38,585 bases of DNA from Lachnospiraceae bacterium. GTDB lineage: Bacteria; Bacillota; Clostridia; Lachnospirales; Lachnospiraceae. Under the pieces are notes generated by a model that did no database searches, was not told the DNA's origin, and saw only the letters and a list, made by a program, of their open reading frames with translations. Shown here piece after piece: positions 23,987 to 32,007 of the stretch (positions are counted from its first letter, which is position 1; the number at the start of each line of letters is the position of its first letter). The DNA is taken from positions 1-38,585 of the forward strand of contig JAFZPG010000032.1 of NCBI GenBank assembly GCA_017550425.1. The letters are read 5' to 3'. Made by a program: the position numbers and the translations under genes.

Positions 23987-25177
23987 TCACTGCGCAAAGC
24001 GGATCGTAATCGGGCAATACTCCGATATCGTGCCGACGCGCATGAAAGGTCCGTACAGACCGGCGCCGGAGGTCACGATATTATGCATGTTTCCGAACTG
24101 CTCGTAGCCGTAGGAATTATCCCACATGAGCCAGGTAAGAATATTACCGGGGAACATCTGTCCGTCGTGGGTGTGACCGCACAGATCCACATCCACACCG
24201 GCTGCAGCCAGTTCGCCAAGCTGCTTCGGCTGATGGTCGATCACAATGATCGGTTTCGATGCATCCAAACCTGCGGTAACTTCCTCCGGGGTTTTACGAA
24301 CATCGATGCCATGTCCCGGTTTTGAGTAGTCCGGTCTTCCGTAAACGTAAAACTTATCATCAATGAGCACGGCTTCGTCACGAAGCAAGGTGATCTTTGC
24401 ATCTTTCAGGAACTGGTCCATGCGCAGGTCCGCGATCGGCTTGTCATCTCTCTTGAAGGTAAAGCCGGCGAAGACCGTTTCATCCACATCGTGATTGCCG
24501 TAGCAGGCAAAGGTGCCGTATTTGCTCTTCATGCTCGCTAAAAGGTCCGCCATACGCTTCGGATCCTCCAGCGCATCATAGTTGTTGTCAAAGATATCTC
24601 CGGCAATCAGGATGATGTCCGCATCTTCCTGATTCACTTTATTTACCAGGTCTTCGATGTAGTTCACACCGATGTTGTAACCCATGTGCATATCCGCGAT
24701 CAGGATGACCTTCAGGGATGCAATGCCTGCTACCACCTTCGGGACCGTGATATCATAGGCCGTCCGGCGAATGATGCGGGCGTTGATCACACCATACAGA
24801 CCCACCACCAGGATCACCGTCATCGTTACGATACCGGATATGATGAAAAAGCGTTTGGACGGCTTCTTGTTGTATTTCTTGAGCCACCATTTGCGGATCA
24901 GGTGAACGACATCCGCGATCGCGACTGACATGGCAATGTACATTGAGAAACCAAGCACATAATTACCCATGATGTGGGTCGCACGTTCCACGGAACCGTT
25001 CGGCACAAAGATCGCGATGCCCAGGCTCAAAGATAAATAAGTGTAAACTACGCAGATGGGAATAAAGATCTTTTTCTGCTTAAACCACGGGCTGCAGGCT
25101 CCGAGCCAGGACAAAAACCAGCGTAGTACATGATAGTGCACCAAAACATACGGTGCGATCAAGATGACTGCGATCAT
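23987..25177 (-). CDS. Membrane-anchored metallophosphoesterase (YkuE/YaeI-like)
   Basis: A 396-aa protein. About four transmembrane helices in the first 150 residues are followed by a calcineurin-like phosphoesterase domain with all metal motifs in order: IADMHMG, AGDIFDN, YGNHDVD, IDHQP and GHTHDG. The domain should face outside or the membrane surface. YkuE-like enzymes have been linked to the cell wall and phospholipids, but the substrate here is open. It follows aspartokinase by 54 bp on the same strand and is closed by a strong terminator. Confidence 0.9.
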   Translation of the reverse strand: MIAVILIAPYVLVHYHVLRWFLSWLGACSPWFKQKKIFIPICVVYTYLSLSLGIAIFVPNGSVERATHIMGNYVLGFSMYIAMSVAIADVVHLIRKWWLKKYNKKPSKRFFIISGIVTMTVILVVGLYGVINARIIRRTAYDITVPKVVAGIASLKVILIADMHMGYNIGVNYIEDLVNKVNQEDADIILIAGDIFDNNYDALEDPKRMADLLASMKSKYGTFACYGNHDVDETVFAGFTFKRDDKPIADLRMDQFLKDAKITLLRDEAVLIDDKFYVYGRPDYSKPGHGIDVRKTPEEVTAGLDASKPIIVIDHQPKQLGELAAAGVDVDLCGHTHDGQMFPGNILTWLMWDNSYGYEQFGNMHNIVTSGAGLYGPFMRVGTISEYCPITIRFAQ

Positions 25178-25231
25178 TCGGGAAGATTTCCTTTCGGCTT
25201 GTATTTGGGGGAGACAGCTTAGGAAACCGTC

Positions 25232-26551
25232 TTAAATGTTCGTTGTTACAAAGATGTCGTAGATCGCGCGGATGGCGGTCTCGAAATCGGCATTGTCCAC
25301 GCCGACGATGACATTGAGCTCGCTGGAGCCCTGGTCGATCATGCGGACGTTTACACGGGCATGGGCCAATGCGGAGAAGATACGGCCGGCGGTTCCGCGG
25401 GTCGAACGCATACCGCGTCCCACGATCGCGATCAGTGCCAGATCGGAATCCACCTCCACGCTGTCCGGCTCTACCAGACGATGCAGGGCGGAGATCACGT
25501 TCTGCTCTTTCTCTTCAAACGCATGCTGGTCCACAAACACCGTCATGGTGTCGATGCCGGACGGAACGTGCTCGAACGAAAGCGCATTTTCCTCGAAAGC
25601 GGCCAGGACCTTGCGTCCGAAACCGATCTCGGAGTTCATCATATCTTTTTCTATCGTTACGGAAGCAAAATTCTTCTTACCTGCGATACCCGTGATGGTA
25701 AATCTGGGCTTGCGGCAGGTGCTCTCCACGATCAATGTGCCCGGATCCTCCGGACGGTTGGTGTTCTTAATGTTGATCGGAATGCCTTCCTTACGTACCG
25801 GGAAGATCGCGTCCTCATGCAGAACGCCGGCTCCCATGTAAGAAAGCTCACGAAGTTCACGATAGGTAATGGTCTCAATGACTTCCGGGTTATCGACGAT
25901 GCGGGGATCCGCAACCAGGAAACCGGAAACGTCGGTCCAGTTCTCGTACATATCCGCACGGATAGCACGGGCTACGATGGAACCGGTAATATCGGAACCG
26001 CCACGGGAGAAAGTTACGACAGTGCCATCCTCACGTGCTCCGTAAAAGCCGGGGATGACAGCGCTGTCAACATGCTCGAGGCGCTTCGCCAACAATTCAT
26101 TCGTCAATTCGGAAAGGAAGTGTCCCTCCTCATTAAAGCGGATCACCGTCGCTGCATCAATGAACTCATAGCCAAGATAAGCCGCCATAACGATACCGTT
26201 CAGGTACTCGCCGCGGGAAGCCGCATAGTCGCGTCCTGCCTTCTCGGAAAATGCCTTACGGATGGTATCAAACTCGCCGTCCAAAGAAAGCGACAGTGAA
26301 AGGCCGTCGATGATCTCCTGATAGCGTGCGTGAATGGCGTCTAGCTTCGCGGAAAAATCCTCGCCTTTCTCTGCGGTTGCATAGCAATCATACAGCATAT
26401 CGGTAACTTTTGTATCTTTTTTATTCCGCTTTCCGGGTGCCGACGGCACAACAAAACGACGGCTGGCATCGGTGCGGATGATCGCTCCGACTTTTTCGAA
26501 CTGTTCCGCGGATGCAAGTGAACTACCGCCGAATTTAACCACTTTCTTCAT
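25232..26551 (-). CDS. lysC: Aspartate kinase
   Basis: A 439-aa monofunctional aspartokinase, the first step of the aspartate pathway to lysine (diaminopimelate), threonine and methionine. The N-terminal nucleotide site reads VVKFGGSSLA and the active-site loop is TFSRGGSDITGS. Two ACT domains fill the C-terminal third (around 300-439), indicating allosteric feedback by an amino acid. The insertion APGKRNKKDTKVTDML is of the type I associate with clostridial and class III enzymes. No lysine riboswitch or T-box was recognised in the leader. The metallophosphoesterase gene follows it. Confidence 0.94.
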   Translation of the reverse strand: MKKVVKFGGSSLASAEQFEKVGAIIRTDASRRFVVPSAPGKRNKKDTKVTDMLYDCYATAEKGEDFSAKLDAIHARYQEIIDGLSLSLSLDGEFDTIRKAFSEKAGRDYAASRGEYLNGIVMAAYLGYEFIDAATVIRFNEEGHFLSELTNELLAKRLEHVDSAVIPGFYGAREDGTVVTFSRGGSDITGSIVARAIRADMYENWTDVSGFLVADPRIVDNPEVIETITYRELRELSYMGAGVLHEDAIFPVRKEGIPINIKNTNRPEDPGTLIVESTCRKPRFTITGIAGKKNFASVTIEKDMMNSEIGFGRKVLAAFEENALSFEHVPSGIDTMTVFVDQHAFEEKEQNVISALHRLVEPDSVEVDSDLALIAIVGRGMRSTRGTAGRIFSALAHARVNVRMIDQGSSELNVIVGVDNADFETAIRAIYDIFVTTNI

Positions 26552-26615
26552 GAATGAGCCTCCAAACTACTCTCTGACCATCTGACTGAATGAGTAAAAA
26601 TTAAACTTACCTATA

Positions 26616-26777
26616 CTAGAATACATGATTTTTTATTTTTTTCAAGTGCAAACCGAAAGATTCCTCGAAAATATAACAGAAATCGTAAGATTTCCTATTG
26701 TCCTTCAGCTGTTCCACGAAACAGGAATCGCCTATCTCCAAGCGACCAAACCATCTTGTATTATTTCCATCCAACAC
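26616..26777 (-). CDS. Small hypothetical protein, 53 aa
   Basis: A GTG-started frame lies 22 bp after the adenylyltransferase stop, with TTTGGAGG placed 6 nt before the GTG. The product includes RWFGRLEIGDSCFVEQLKDN and ends LKKIKNHVF; composition is protein-like with balanced charged and aromatic residues. I recognise no family. Its 3' end overlaps the predicted aspartokinase promoter region. It may be a real downstream gene of the adenylyltransferase unit or the remnant of a longer one. Confidence 0.4.
   Translation of the reverse strand: MLDGNNTRWFGRLEIGDSCFVEQLKDNRKSYDFCYIFEESFGLHLKKIKNHVF
26618..26645 (-). promoter_or_regulatory. Possible promoter of the aspartokinase gene
   Basis: On the minus strand TTGAAA (26640-26645) and TATTCT (26618-26623) are 16 nt apart; TAGTAT (26613-26618) is an alternative -10. 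The region is AT-rich and about 65-90 nt before the aspartokinase ATG, with no terminator-like leader. Confidence 0.4.
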
Positions 26778-26799
26778 CTGTTACCTCCAAAGTATATTT

Positions 26800-27678
26800 T
26801 TAGAAGGGGCAAATGTCTGATGCATCTGCGTTCATTTCTCTCACAGCACTGAAGTATCTAAAGCTGTTGTCCGCTTCCTGTGCGTCAAAAGGAAACCCGC
26901 TTTTTTCTGCCATCCATTTCGAAGTGTCATAAAACAATCGGCACATGATTTCCACGGCTTTCCACATTTCTGCTGCATCTGCACTGCAATAGGTATCCAG
27001 GTACTTCTGCCATTCTTCGCCGGAAAGCCATCTGTGCATATACTTTCCTGATTTCCCGACACTGACGGAATAATCGGTCAATGCGCCGACCTTCCAGGCC
27101 AGCATCTTTTCCAACTGCTTTCTGACCACAAAGTTCAGCATATCCTGAGCATATGTCACTTCGTTTCTCCAAAGTCCTTTTGCAATATTGTTCAGGCACC
27201 ACCAGAATTCGTTACAGGTAGCTGCATACTGTTCCTGCGAGGGTCTTCTGACCAGATACGTCGCTTCCGAGGCCTCAGGGATCGAAGGAAGGATTCCGTC
27301 CTTATCCAGCAGGATCCTGCACAGGCTGTCTTCCGGAACATTTTCCTGTGCATGGGGGATCGATTTTACCGTTAGATCCAGCCGGTTCCCATCCGTAAAG
27401 ATCATGAGGTAGCCATAGGAGTTTTCTTTATCACTCGGTTCATCCGGGCTTTCATCCGGATACTGCATAAAAAGAATTTCACCGAAGCGGCGGATCCACT
27501 CTCTATCCCGAATAAAGGATCCGGTTTCTTCCACCACATAAACGATGTCGTAATCTTGGAAAATATCCTTTGGCGCATTGGGATTGGTTCGTGATCCATT
27601 CATATAAACAGCACGGATCCGGGCATCCTCCCTTGCCGTATTCAGGATCAGTTCCATCATCTCTTGTTCTGATCGCAT
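26800..27678 (-). CDS. Aminoglycoside 6-adenylyltransferase-like protein (ANT(6)/AadE family)
   Basis: A 292-aa nucleotidyltransferase. The N-terminal motif YMNGSRTNP followed by DIFQDYDIVYVVE gives the GSR...DxD metal and nucleotide site of the streptomycin adenylyltransferase family, and the C-terminal helical half with WWCLNNIAKGLWRNEV also fits. Members modify streptomycin at position 6, but many chromosomal clostridial homologues are uncharacterised, so resistance is not assured. Length is that of the family. It starts with ATG after AGAGG and lies 127 bp after the serine hydrolase gene. Confidence 0.87.
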   Translation of the reverse strand: MRSEQEMMELILNTAREDARIRAVYMNGSRTNPNAPKDIFQDYDIVYVVEETGSFIRDREWIRRFGEILFMQYPDESPDEPSDKENSYGYLMIFTDGNRLDLTVKSIPHAQENVPEDSLCRILLDKDGILPSIPEASEATYLVRRPSQEQYAATCNEFWWCLNNIAKGLWRNEVTYAQDMLNFVVRKQLEKMLAWKVGALTDYSVSVGKSGKYMHRWLSGEEWQKYLDTYCSADAAEMWKAVEIMCRLFYDTSKWMAEKSGFPFDAQEADNSFRYFSAVREMNADASDICPF

Positions 27679-27805
27679 TTCGTTATACCTCTTTTCTCCG
27701 CCATTTTTACCCTGAAGTCACGTCATTTTATTCTCAATTTCCGCATTGATTTTTTCGATTTGATTTTTACTTATGCGATCGCAACTATTCTCAGGTACTA
27801 TAACT

Positions 27806-29113
27806 TCAAATGAACCATACATAACTATCCACCAGCCATTCGATTCCGGATTCCTCCTGGGGAACGCCCGGATCATTATTTGTCATGACGACAGAGATCT
27901 CACCGGACTTAAGGAGTAATTTCATCATACACTGTCCGTTTTCGCCCCACCCTTTCGAGACCAGGGTATCCTCTCCGCCGAGGAAAACGCCGAGCCCCGT
28001 CCACGAAAAACCCTCCAAGGGTTTTATGATCTCACGGGCAGAGTCTTCCTGTAAAAACCTGCTTTTCCCATTCAGGGCACGATAGAATTCTGCTACCAAA
28101 GTCATGAGATCTTCCGGAGTGCTCCACAAGCCGGACGCAGCCAGATCCGGCGTAACGGGAAATCTCCCCGGGATCGGCAGGCCGGCATCATTGTAGCCGG
28201 TGATCATATGCTCCTTATGGTTTTCTCTTTCGTTCGGCGAAGCAAAGAAAGAGTGTGCCATTCTCAGTTCTTCGAATACCAGGTCATTCAGCAGGACAGA
28301 GAATTCTTTTCCCGTAACATCCTGCATCATCTGCTGAAGAACGCAATACCCCGCATCGGAATACTCAAACGCTGTCCCCGGCTGTTTCTCCTCTCTCACA
28401 GCCCGGTTGTTGTATTTCGTACGCCCTTCCAGAATATCGAGCAGACTGATCTCAGGATCACCGATGCGCAATCCGTAGAATGAGTCCTCACCGTCTATGA
28501 TTCCGGCCGTATGACTCAGGATGGCTCGGATGGTCGCATCACTTTCTGTGCCGTCCAAGGTAAGAAGCTTCCACGAACGCAGGTATTCATTGACCCTTTC
28601 ATCAATATCCACCGTCTTTGATTCCTGCATTTTCATCACGCATATCGCAGTAACAAACTTCGATATGGAACATGCCGGAAAAAGCGTTTCCTCATTCACC
28701 GGAGAACCGGTTTCCTCGTCCGATACTCCGTAATACTGCGTCCGCCCGCCTTCGTCGGCGCTTCCATAGGCCAGCGCTACTGCCGGAAATCGTCTGACGA
28801 GCTGAGATTTCTTATTCAGTACGTCCGTCTTTTCGGCGATCCATTCTGCACTCGACCATGGCGCGATCTCCTTGTAATTCTCATCATAGATCGAATAATG
28901 CGGCGGACAATAATAATCGTCATCCGACTCGAACAAAACTCTGCCACTTCCGATCAGCTTATCCGGGTCGTCTTCTCCCCCGAGCTTATCATATGTTTCA
29001 GCATCGATCTCACACAGTTGATAAAACCCTCTCCAACTTCTCTGTGCCGTGTAGATGTTCTTCTCATCGTCATAGCACGCCTTCCAGCCGATTCCTTTTT
29101 TGAAGTGCATCAT
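27806..29113 (-). CDS. Beta-lactamase-fold serine hydrolase with an N-terminal extra domain
   Basis: A 435-aa protein. Residues about 110-430 are a beta-lactamase-family hydrolase with the nucleophile motif S149-I-S-K152 and Y251-S-D253 (in the YxN position). Residues 1-95 form a separate region rich in aromatic and acidic residues (GIGWKACYDDEKNIYTAQRS, then GRVLFESDDDYYCPP), which I recall as a stand-alone clostridial domain of unknown function. No signal peptide, so cytoplasmic. GGAG precedes the tandem ATG ATG; either Met could start. Substrate unknown; peptide or ester hydrolysis is likely. Confidence 0.82.
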   Translation of the reverse strand: MMHFKKGIGWKACYDDEKNIYTAQRSWRGFYQLCEIDAETYDKLGGEDDPDKLIGSGRVLFESDDDYYCPPHYSIYDENYKEIAPWSSAEWIAEKTDVLNKKSQLVRRFPAVALAYGSADEGGRTQYYGVSDEETGSPVNEETLFPACSISKFVTAICVMKMQESKTVDIDERVNEYLRSWKLLTLDGTESDATIRAILSHTAGIIDGEDSFYGLRIGDPEISLLDILEGRTKYNNRAVREEKQPGTAFEYSDAGYCVLQQMMQDVTGKEFSVLLNDLVFEELRMAHSFFASPNERENHKEHMITGYNDAGLPIPGRFPVTPDLAASGLWSTPEDLMTLVAEFYRALNGKSRFLQEDSAREIIKPLEGFSWTGLGVFLGGEDTLVSKGWGENGQCMMKLLLKSGEISVVMTNNDPGVPQEESGIEWLVDSYVWFI

Positions 29114-29160
29114 AATGTCTTCTCCTGCTCCGCTTCGTAAAAAAATGTGTTCGTTTCGTT

Positions 29161-29174
29161 CAAAAACGTTTTTG
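29161..29174. promoter_or_regulatory. 14-bp perfect palindrome upstream of the serine hydrolase gene
   Basis: CAAAAACGTTTTTG is a perfect palindrome about 50 bp upstream of the start codon at 29113. It overlaps a possible weak -35 (TTGAAC on the minus strand). It could bind a dimeric regulator; no -10 box is convincing. Confidence 0.3.
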
Positions 29175-29225
29175 GCGTGTCCTCATTCTCTTTCATGCCT
29201 CATGGAAATACAGGTCTACCAAAAT

Positions 29226-29408
29226 CTATTGATCAAAGAACTCTGCAATCTGTTTGATAAGACTTACGGTATCTCCCTCGACTCTTGGTGATCCGTTAAA
29301 GATCAGTGTTTTCACTTGCTGTCCTCTCGCCTTCGTTTTCACTCGAACTATTTTGCCGTTTATGGATGTTTCAAAGAATTCGCCGAAATGCTCGGCTGAA
29401 GCACTCAC
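29226..29408 (-). pseudogene. 5' fragment of an NADPH-dependent FMN reductase/flavodoxin-like gene
   Basis: The frame contains VKTLIFNGSPRVEGDTVSLI, the N-terminal strand and phosphate loop of flavodoxin-like NAD(P)H oxidoreductases (usually 170 residues or more), then stops after FFDQ. An SD-like GAGAGGA precedes the GTG at 29313-29315, which gives a 29-residue remnant. The same frame is open back to a GTG at 29406-29408 that overlaps the stop of the AAA ATPase gene (GTGA), giving 60 aa in all. No continuation is seen downstream in any frame, so the gene is probably truncated by rearrangement. Confidence 0.5.
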
Positions 29409-30724
29409 AGAAACATTACCATGTAATGCGGTAATGTAATCTTTTCGTCAACCCGTCCCACATTTCCCGATATCAGTTTGTATACAATACGTGGGCTATA
29501 ATCGTCAATAAAACTATTGAGTGACGCAGATGCCGAATTCTTCGCCTTGACTTCGACCGGTACTACATCGCCGTTTTTTTCGATCAGGAATTCAATTTCA
29601 TGATCATCATCAGGCTTGTAATAGTATAGTTTGTATCCGTTCTTTACCAAGGCATCTGCAATTACATTCTCATATATCCCGCCTTTGGCATTCCCTTTGA
29701 TCGAACCATTAAGAATCGCGAGCCGCGTCTCAAAGCCATACATCGCGCAGAGAAGTCCCGGATCATTGATATATAGTTTAAACTGGGAATCTATGGAATT
29801 CGCTTTGAGCGGAATCTCTGCCTCATGAATGTTATAACAAGGGTTAACAACAGCAGCATCGATCAACCACTGAACACTACCTCCGTATTTTTTCGATGTT
29901 TTACCCTTTTCAACCGTTGCGTATTGGAACTTCTTCAATTCTTTAGTCAACTGTTTCGGCACTGCATCATAACAAGCTCTGACTTTTTGCTTTTCGGCAC
30001 CTTTAGCATGCTTAGCAATATCAAATCTGTAGTTTTCCAAAATCTGTTCCTGTATTGCAGTTACCTCATTAAAATCATGGTTCTCACAATAATGGGCAAC
30101 TACTTCCGGCATGCCTCCCACAACCATATACTCTCTAAATAGTTCTTCAAACTTATCGTTAATAAATGTGTCCACTTTTTCAACTGACGTATAGCATGTT
30201 TTAAGAGACTCGATGGATTCTACGCCATATCCCTCTGCCCACAGAAACTCCTCAAAATCAAGAGAATACATAGTAAGGAACGATTCATAACCTGTAGGAA
30301 CAGACACGGGCTCTTCCGCCTCTTTATCCCCATTCTCCGCATACGTCAATCCAAGAAGGCTTCCCGATGTAATAACATCGTATCGTTTGTCTTCCGTCAA
30401 GAACTTGATCGCGGTCCTTGCATTTCCACAATTCTGTATCTCATCAAGGAAAATCAACGTTTTTCCGGGAATCAGATGAATATCCGGCATAGCTGCAGTC
30501 ATCCTCTTATAGATGTTATCTGCGCTTAATTCCGAATCGAATATCGCTTTCAACTGCTTTTGCCTGATGAAATTGATCTCAATAAATGAAGTATACTCAT
30601 TTCGACCGAACTCGCGGACAAGATAGGTCTTTCCAACCTGTCTTGCTCCCTTAACCATCAAAGTCTTCTTATTCTTGCTGTTCTTCCATTCAACCAGTTT
30701 TGCATAAGCTTTTCTTTTTAACAT
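29405..30724 (-). CDS. AAA_14 / DUF4143 family ATPase
   Basis: A 439-aa ATPase. Residues 1-160 hold an AAA_14 domain with Walker A VKGARQVGKTYL, Walker B TLIFLDEIQ and sensor ITSGS. The C-terminal half is the DUF4143 region, with the PD-D/ExK-like nuclease-fold ending HEIEFLIEKNGDVVPVEVKA. These proteins are common and variable in anaerobe genomes; roles suggested include DNA-related or defence functions, none firm. The ATG encoding MLKRKAYAK is chosen because TGGAGG lies 8 nt before it and a consensus promoter lies just upstream. An in-frame extension of 17 residues would run through the -10 box and is rejected. Confidence 0.9.
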   Translation of the reverse strand: MLKRKAYAKLVEWKNSKNKKTLMVKGARQVGKTYLVREFGRNEYTSFIEINFIRQKQLKAIFDSELSADNIYKRMTAAMPDIHLIPGKTLIFLDEIQNCGNARTAIKFLTEDKRYDVITSGSLLGLTYAENGDKEAEEPVSVPTGYESFLTMYSLDFEEFLWAEGYGVESIESLKTCYTSVEKVDTFINDKFEELFREYMVVGGMPEVVAHYCENHDFNEVTAIQEQILENYRFDIAKHAKGAEKQKVRACYDAVPKQLTKELKKFQYATVEKGKTSKKYGGSVQWLIDAAVVNPCYNIHEAEIPLKANSIDSQFKLYINDPGLLCAMYGFETRLAILNGSIKGNAKGGIYENVIADALVKNGYKLYYYKPDDDHEIEFLIEKNGDVVPVEVKAKNSASASLNSFIDDYSPRIVYKLISGNVGRVDEKITLPHYMVMFL

Positions 30725-30743
30725 ATGTCTATCCTCCACATAA

Positions 30744-30772
30744 AGAATAAGTGGTTTTTGACCGTTTGTCAA
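30744..30772 (-). promoter_or_regulatory. Sigma-A promoter of the AAA_14 ATPase gene
   Basis: On the minus strand TTGACA (30767-30772) and TATTCT (30744-30749) are separated by 17 nt, about 20 nt before the start codon at 30724. It lies directly downstream of the repeat cluster. Confidence 0.75.
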
Positions 30773-30779
30773 CACGGAT

Positions 30780-30887
30780 GGAATAAAATCGGAAAGTAAT
30801 TGCTTCTAAAAACGGATAAAATCGGGGGTTTCTCTCGTTTCGGAACAAAATCGGTGGTTATTCAATGTAAAAATGGAACAAAATCGG
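30780..30887. repeat. Four direct copies of GGAACAAAATCGG (possible insertion-sequence end)
   Basis: Copies are at 30780-30792 (GGAATAAAATCGG), 30814-30825 (GGATAAAATCGG, one base shorter), 30842-30854 and 30875-30887 (both GGAACAAAATCGG), with start-to-start spacing of 34, 28 and 33 bp and unrelated sequence between. The rightmost copy lies within the 3' end of the S8 peptidase gene. Arrays of short direct repeats at one end are known for IS21-family elements, which is one explanation; no transposase is present. I did not notice the motif elsewhere in the window. Confidence 0.6.
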
Positions 30888-31950
30888 AAGTCTCAATTAT
30901 ATAATCCATATTCAAAATAATGAAGCCGTTCACTCTGGGGCATTGCTTGGCCAATGCCACAAATGATTCGTAAGTAAGATCCGGCCACTTTTGCAGGCAT
31001 AATGCCATGGCCCCGACGGTCTGCGGTATTGTCCAGCTTTCCGATACGGCTTTACCCCAGTGAATATAACCATCGACAATATCATCCGAAGCTGACGTGC
31101 AGCGCGAGGAAGGCACATAGCAGCAGTTATCAAACCACTCCGAGAACCCCGGCCGTTCTTTGTTTCGTTCATAATTATCTAACTGCCACCGGTTCAACGA
31201 ATACTTTTTTTCATCGCACTCGGCATATGGATCGAAGTCAATGCCGCCGAAATTCCGCATAAACATGGTGGCATCTATAAGATAGCAGCCCATCTGAGAC
31301 AGGATCTGCGAACAGTCATTTCTTTCCTGCATGTCCTCCTTGGTAAAACCGCCGGACCAACTGACCAATCGTATCGGATCCGTCGCATTTTCCATGTTAT
31401 ACGCAACGATCATTTTCAGAGCTTTAAGAGCATACTTTGAAATTTCCGCCCGGTCTCCGGAATCAGGAATCTGAAAGTATTTGATCACTGCTTCAGGAGC
31501 CGCTCCGCAAGTTTTGCCGGCCAGAAGGGATGCACAAGTCATGCCGTGAAAATCCACTGAATCATGGTTTTCATTTTCCGGTTCTACCTTAATTACCTCA
31601 AGTCCGGCTCCGAACTCCTTATGCATAGGATTCAGCGGTTTATCGATTATAGCGATCTTGACTCCTTTTCCTGTCAAACCGGTATGATTCGAGATTCGTC
31701 CTGCCTTACCGTCTTCCATGACTTTCTCAGCCATATCCGGTAATTCCGGCGGAAAAACCGTCGCATCGTTAAATGTAAACTGCGCGAGCTCGCCCGCATT
31801 ATTGATTGTGATCTTCTTTGTTCTCAAATCCCGATATGAAAGCTGCCAAATCCCTTTGATTCCAAACAAATCATCATCGGAAAGACTATCTACGAAAGAG
31901 AGTTCCAGCGTTTCCGGAATATCAAACATTTCTAAGACTGATCTGGGCAA
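30862..31950 (-). CDS. S8 (subtilisin-like) family serine peptidase
   Basis: A 362-aa protein without signal peptide or propeptide. The catalytic triad can be placed at D103 (IAIIDKPLN), H135 (DFHGMTCASLLAG) and S305 (SESWTIPQTVGAMAL, standing for the usual GTSxAxP). The glycine and threonine before the serine are replaced, so activity may be altered. Start is TTG with AAGGAGG 7 nt before it. The last residues (SDFVPFLH) are encoded by the first copy of the repeat array, so the original C-terminus may have been exchanged by an insertion. Function unknown; an intracellular peptidase is inferred. Confidence 0.82.
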   Translation of the reverse strand: MPRSVLEMFDIPETLELSFVDSLSDDDLFGIKGIWQLSYRDLRTKKITINNAGELAQFTFNDATVFPPELPDMAEKVMEDGKAGRISNHTGLTGKGVKIAIIDKPLNPMHKEFGAGLEVIKVEPENENHDSVDFHGMTCASLLAGKTCGAAPEAVIKYFQIPDSGDRAEISKYALKALKMIVAYNMENATDPIRLVSWSGGFTKEDMQERNDCSQILSQMGCYLIDATMFMRNFGGIDFDPYAECDEKKYSLNRWQLDNYERNKERPGFSEWFDNCCYVPSSRCTSASDDIVDGYIHWGKAVSESWTIPQTVGAMALCLQKWPDLTYESFVALAKQCPRVNGFIILNMDYIIETSDFVPFLH

Positions 31951-32007
31951 AGAGGCACCTCCTTATCATGGATCATGTTTTGTTGTGCTTAACAACAATA
32001 CCAAAAT

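Noticed and set aside
26552-26645. Lysine riboswitch or T-box upstream of the aspartokinase gene
   Set aside because: Only about 65-90 nt lie between the likely promoter and the start; no conserved core or terminator/antiterminator pair is visible.
29405-30775. Longer form of the AAA_14 ATPase with 17 extra N-terminal residues
   Set aside because: The added part reads through the -10 box of a consensus promoter and has no ribosome site; the internal ATG has TGGAGG at proper distance.
30780-30887. CRISPR array
   Set aside because: Repeats are only 12-13 bp, vary in sequence and spacing, overlap a coding end, and no cas gene is near.
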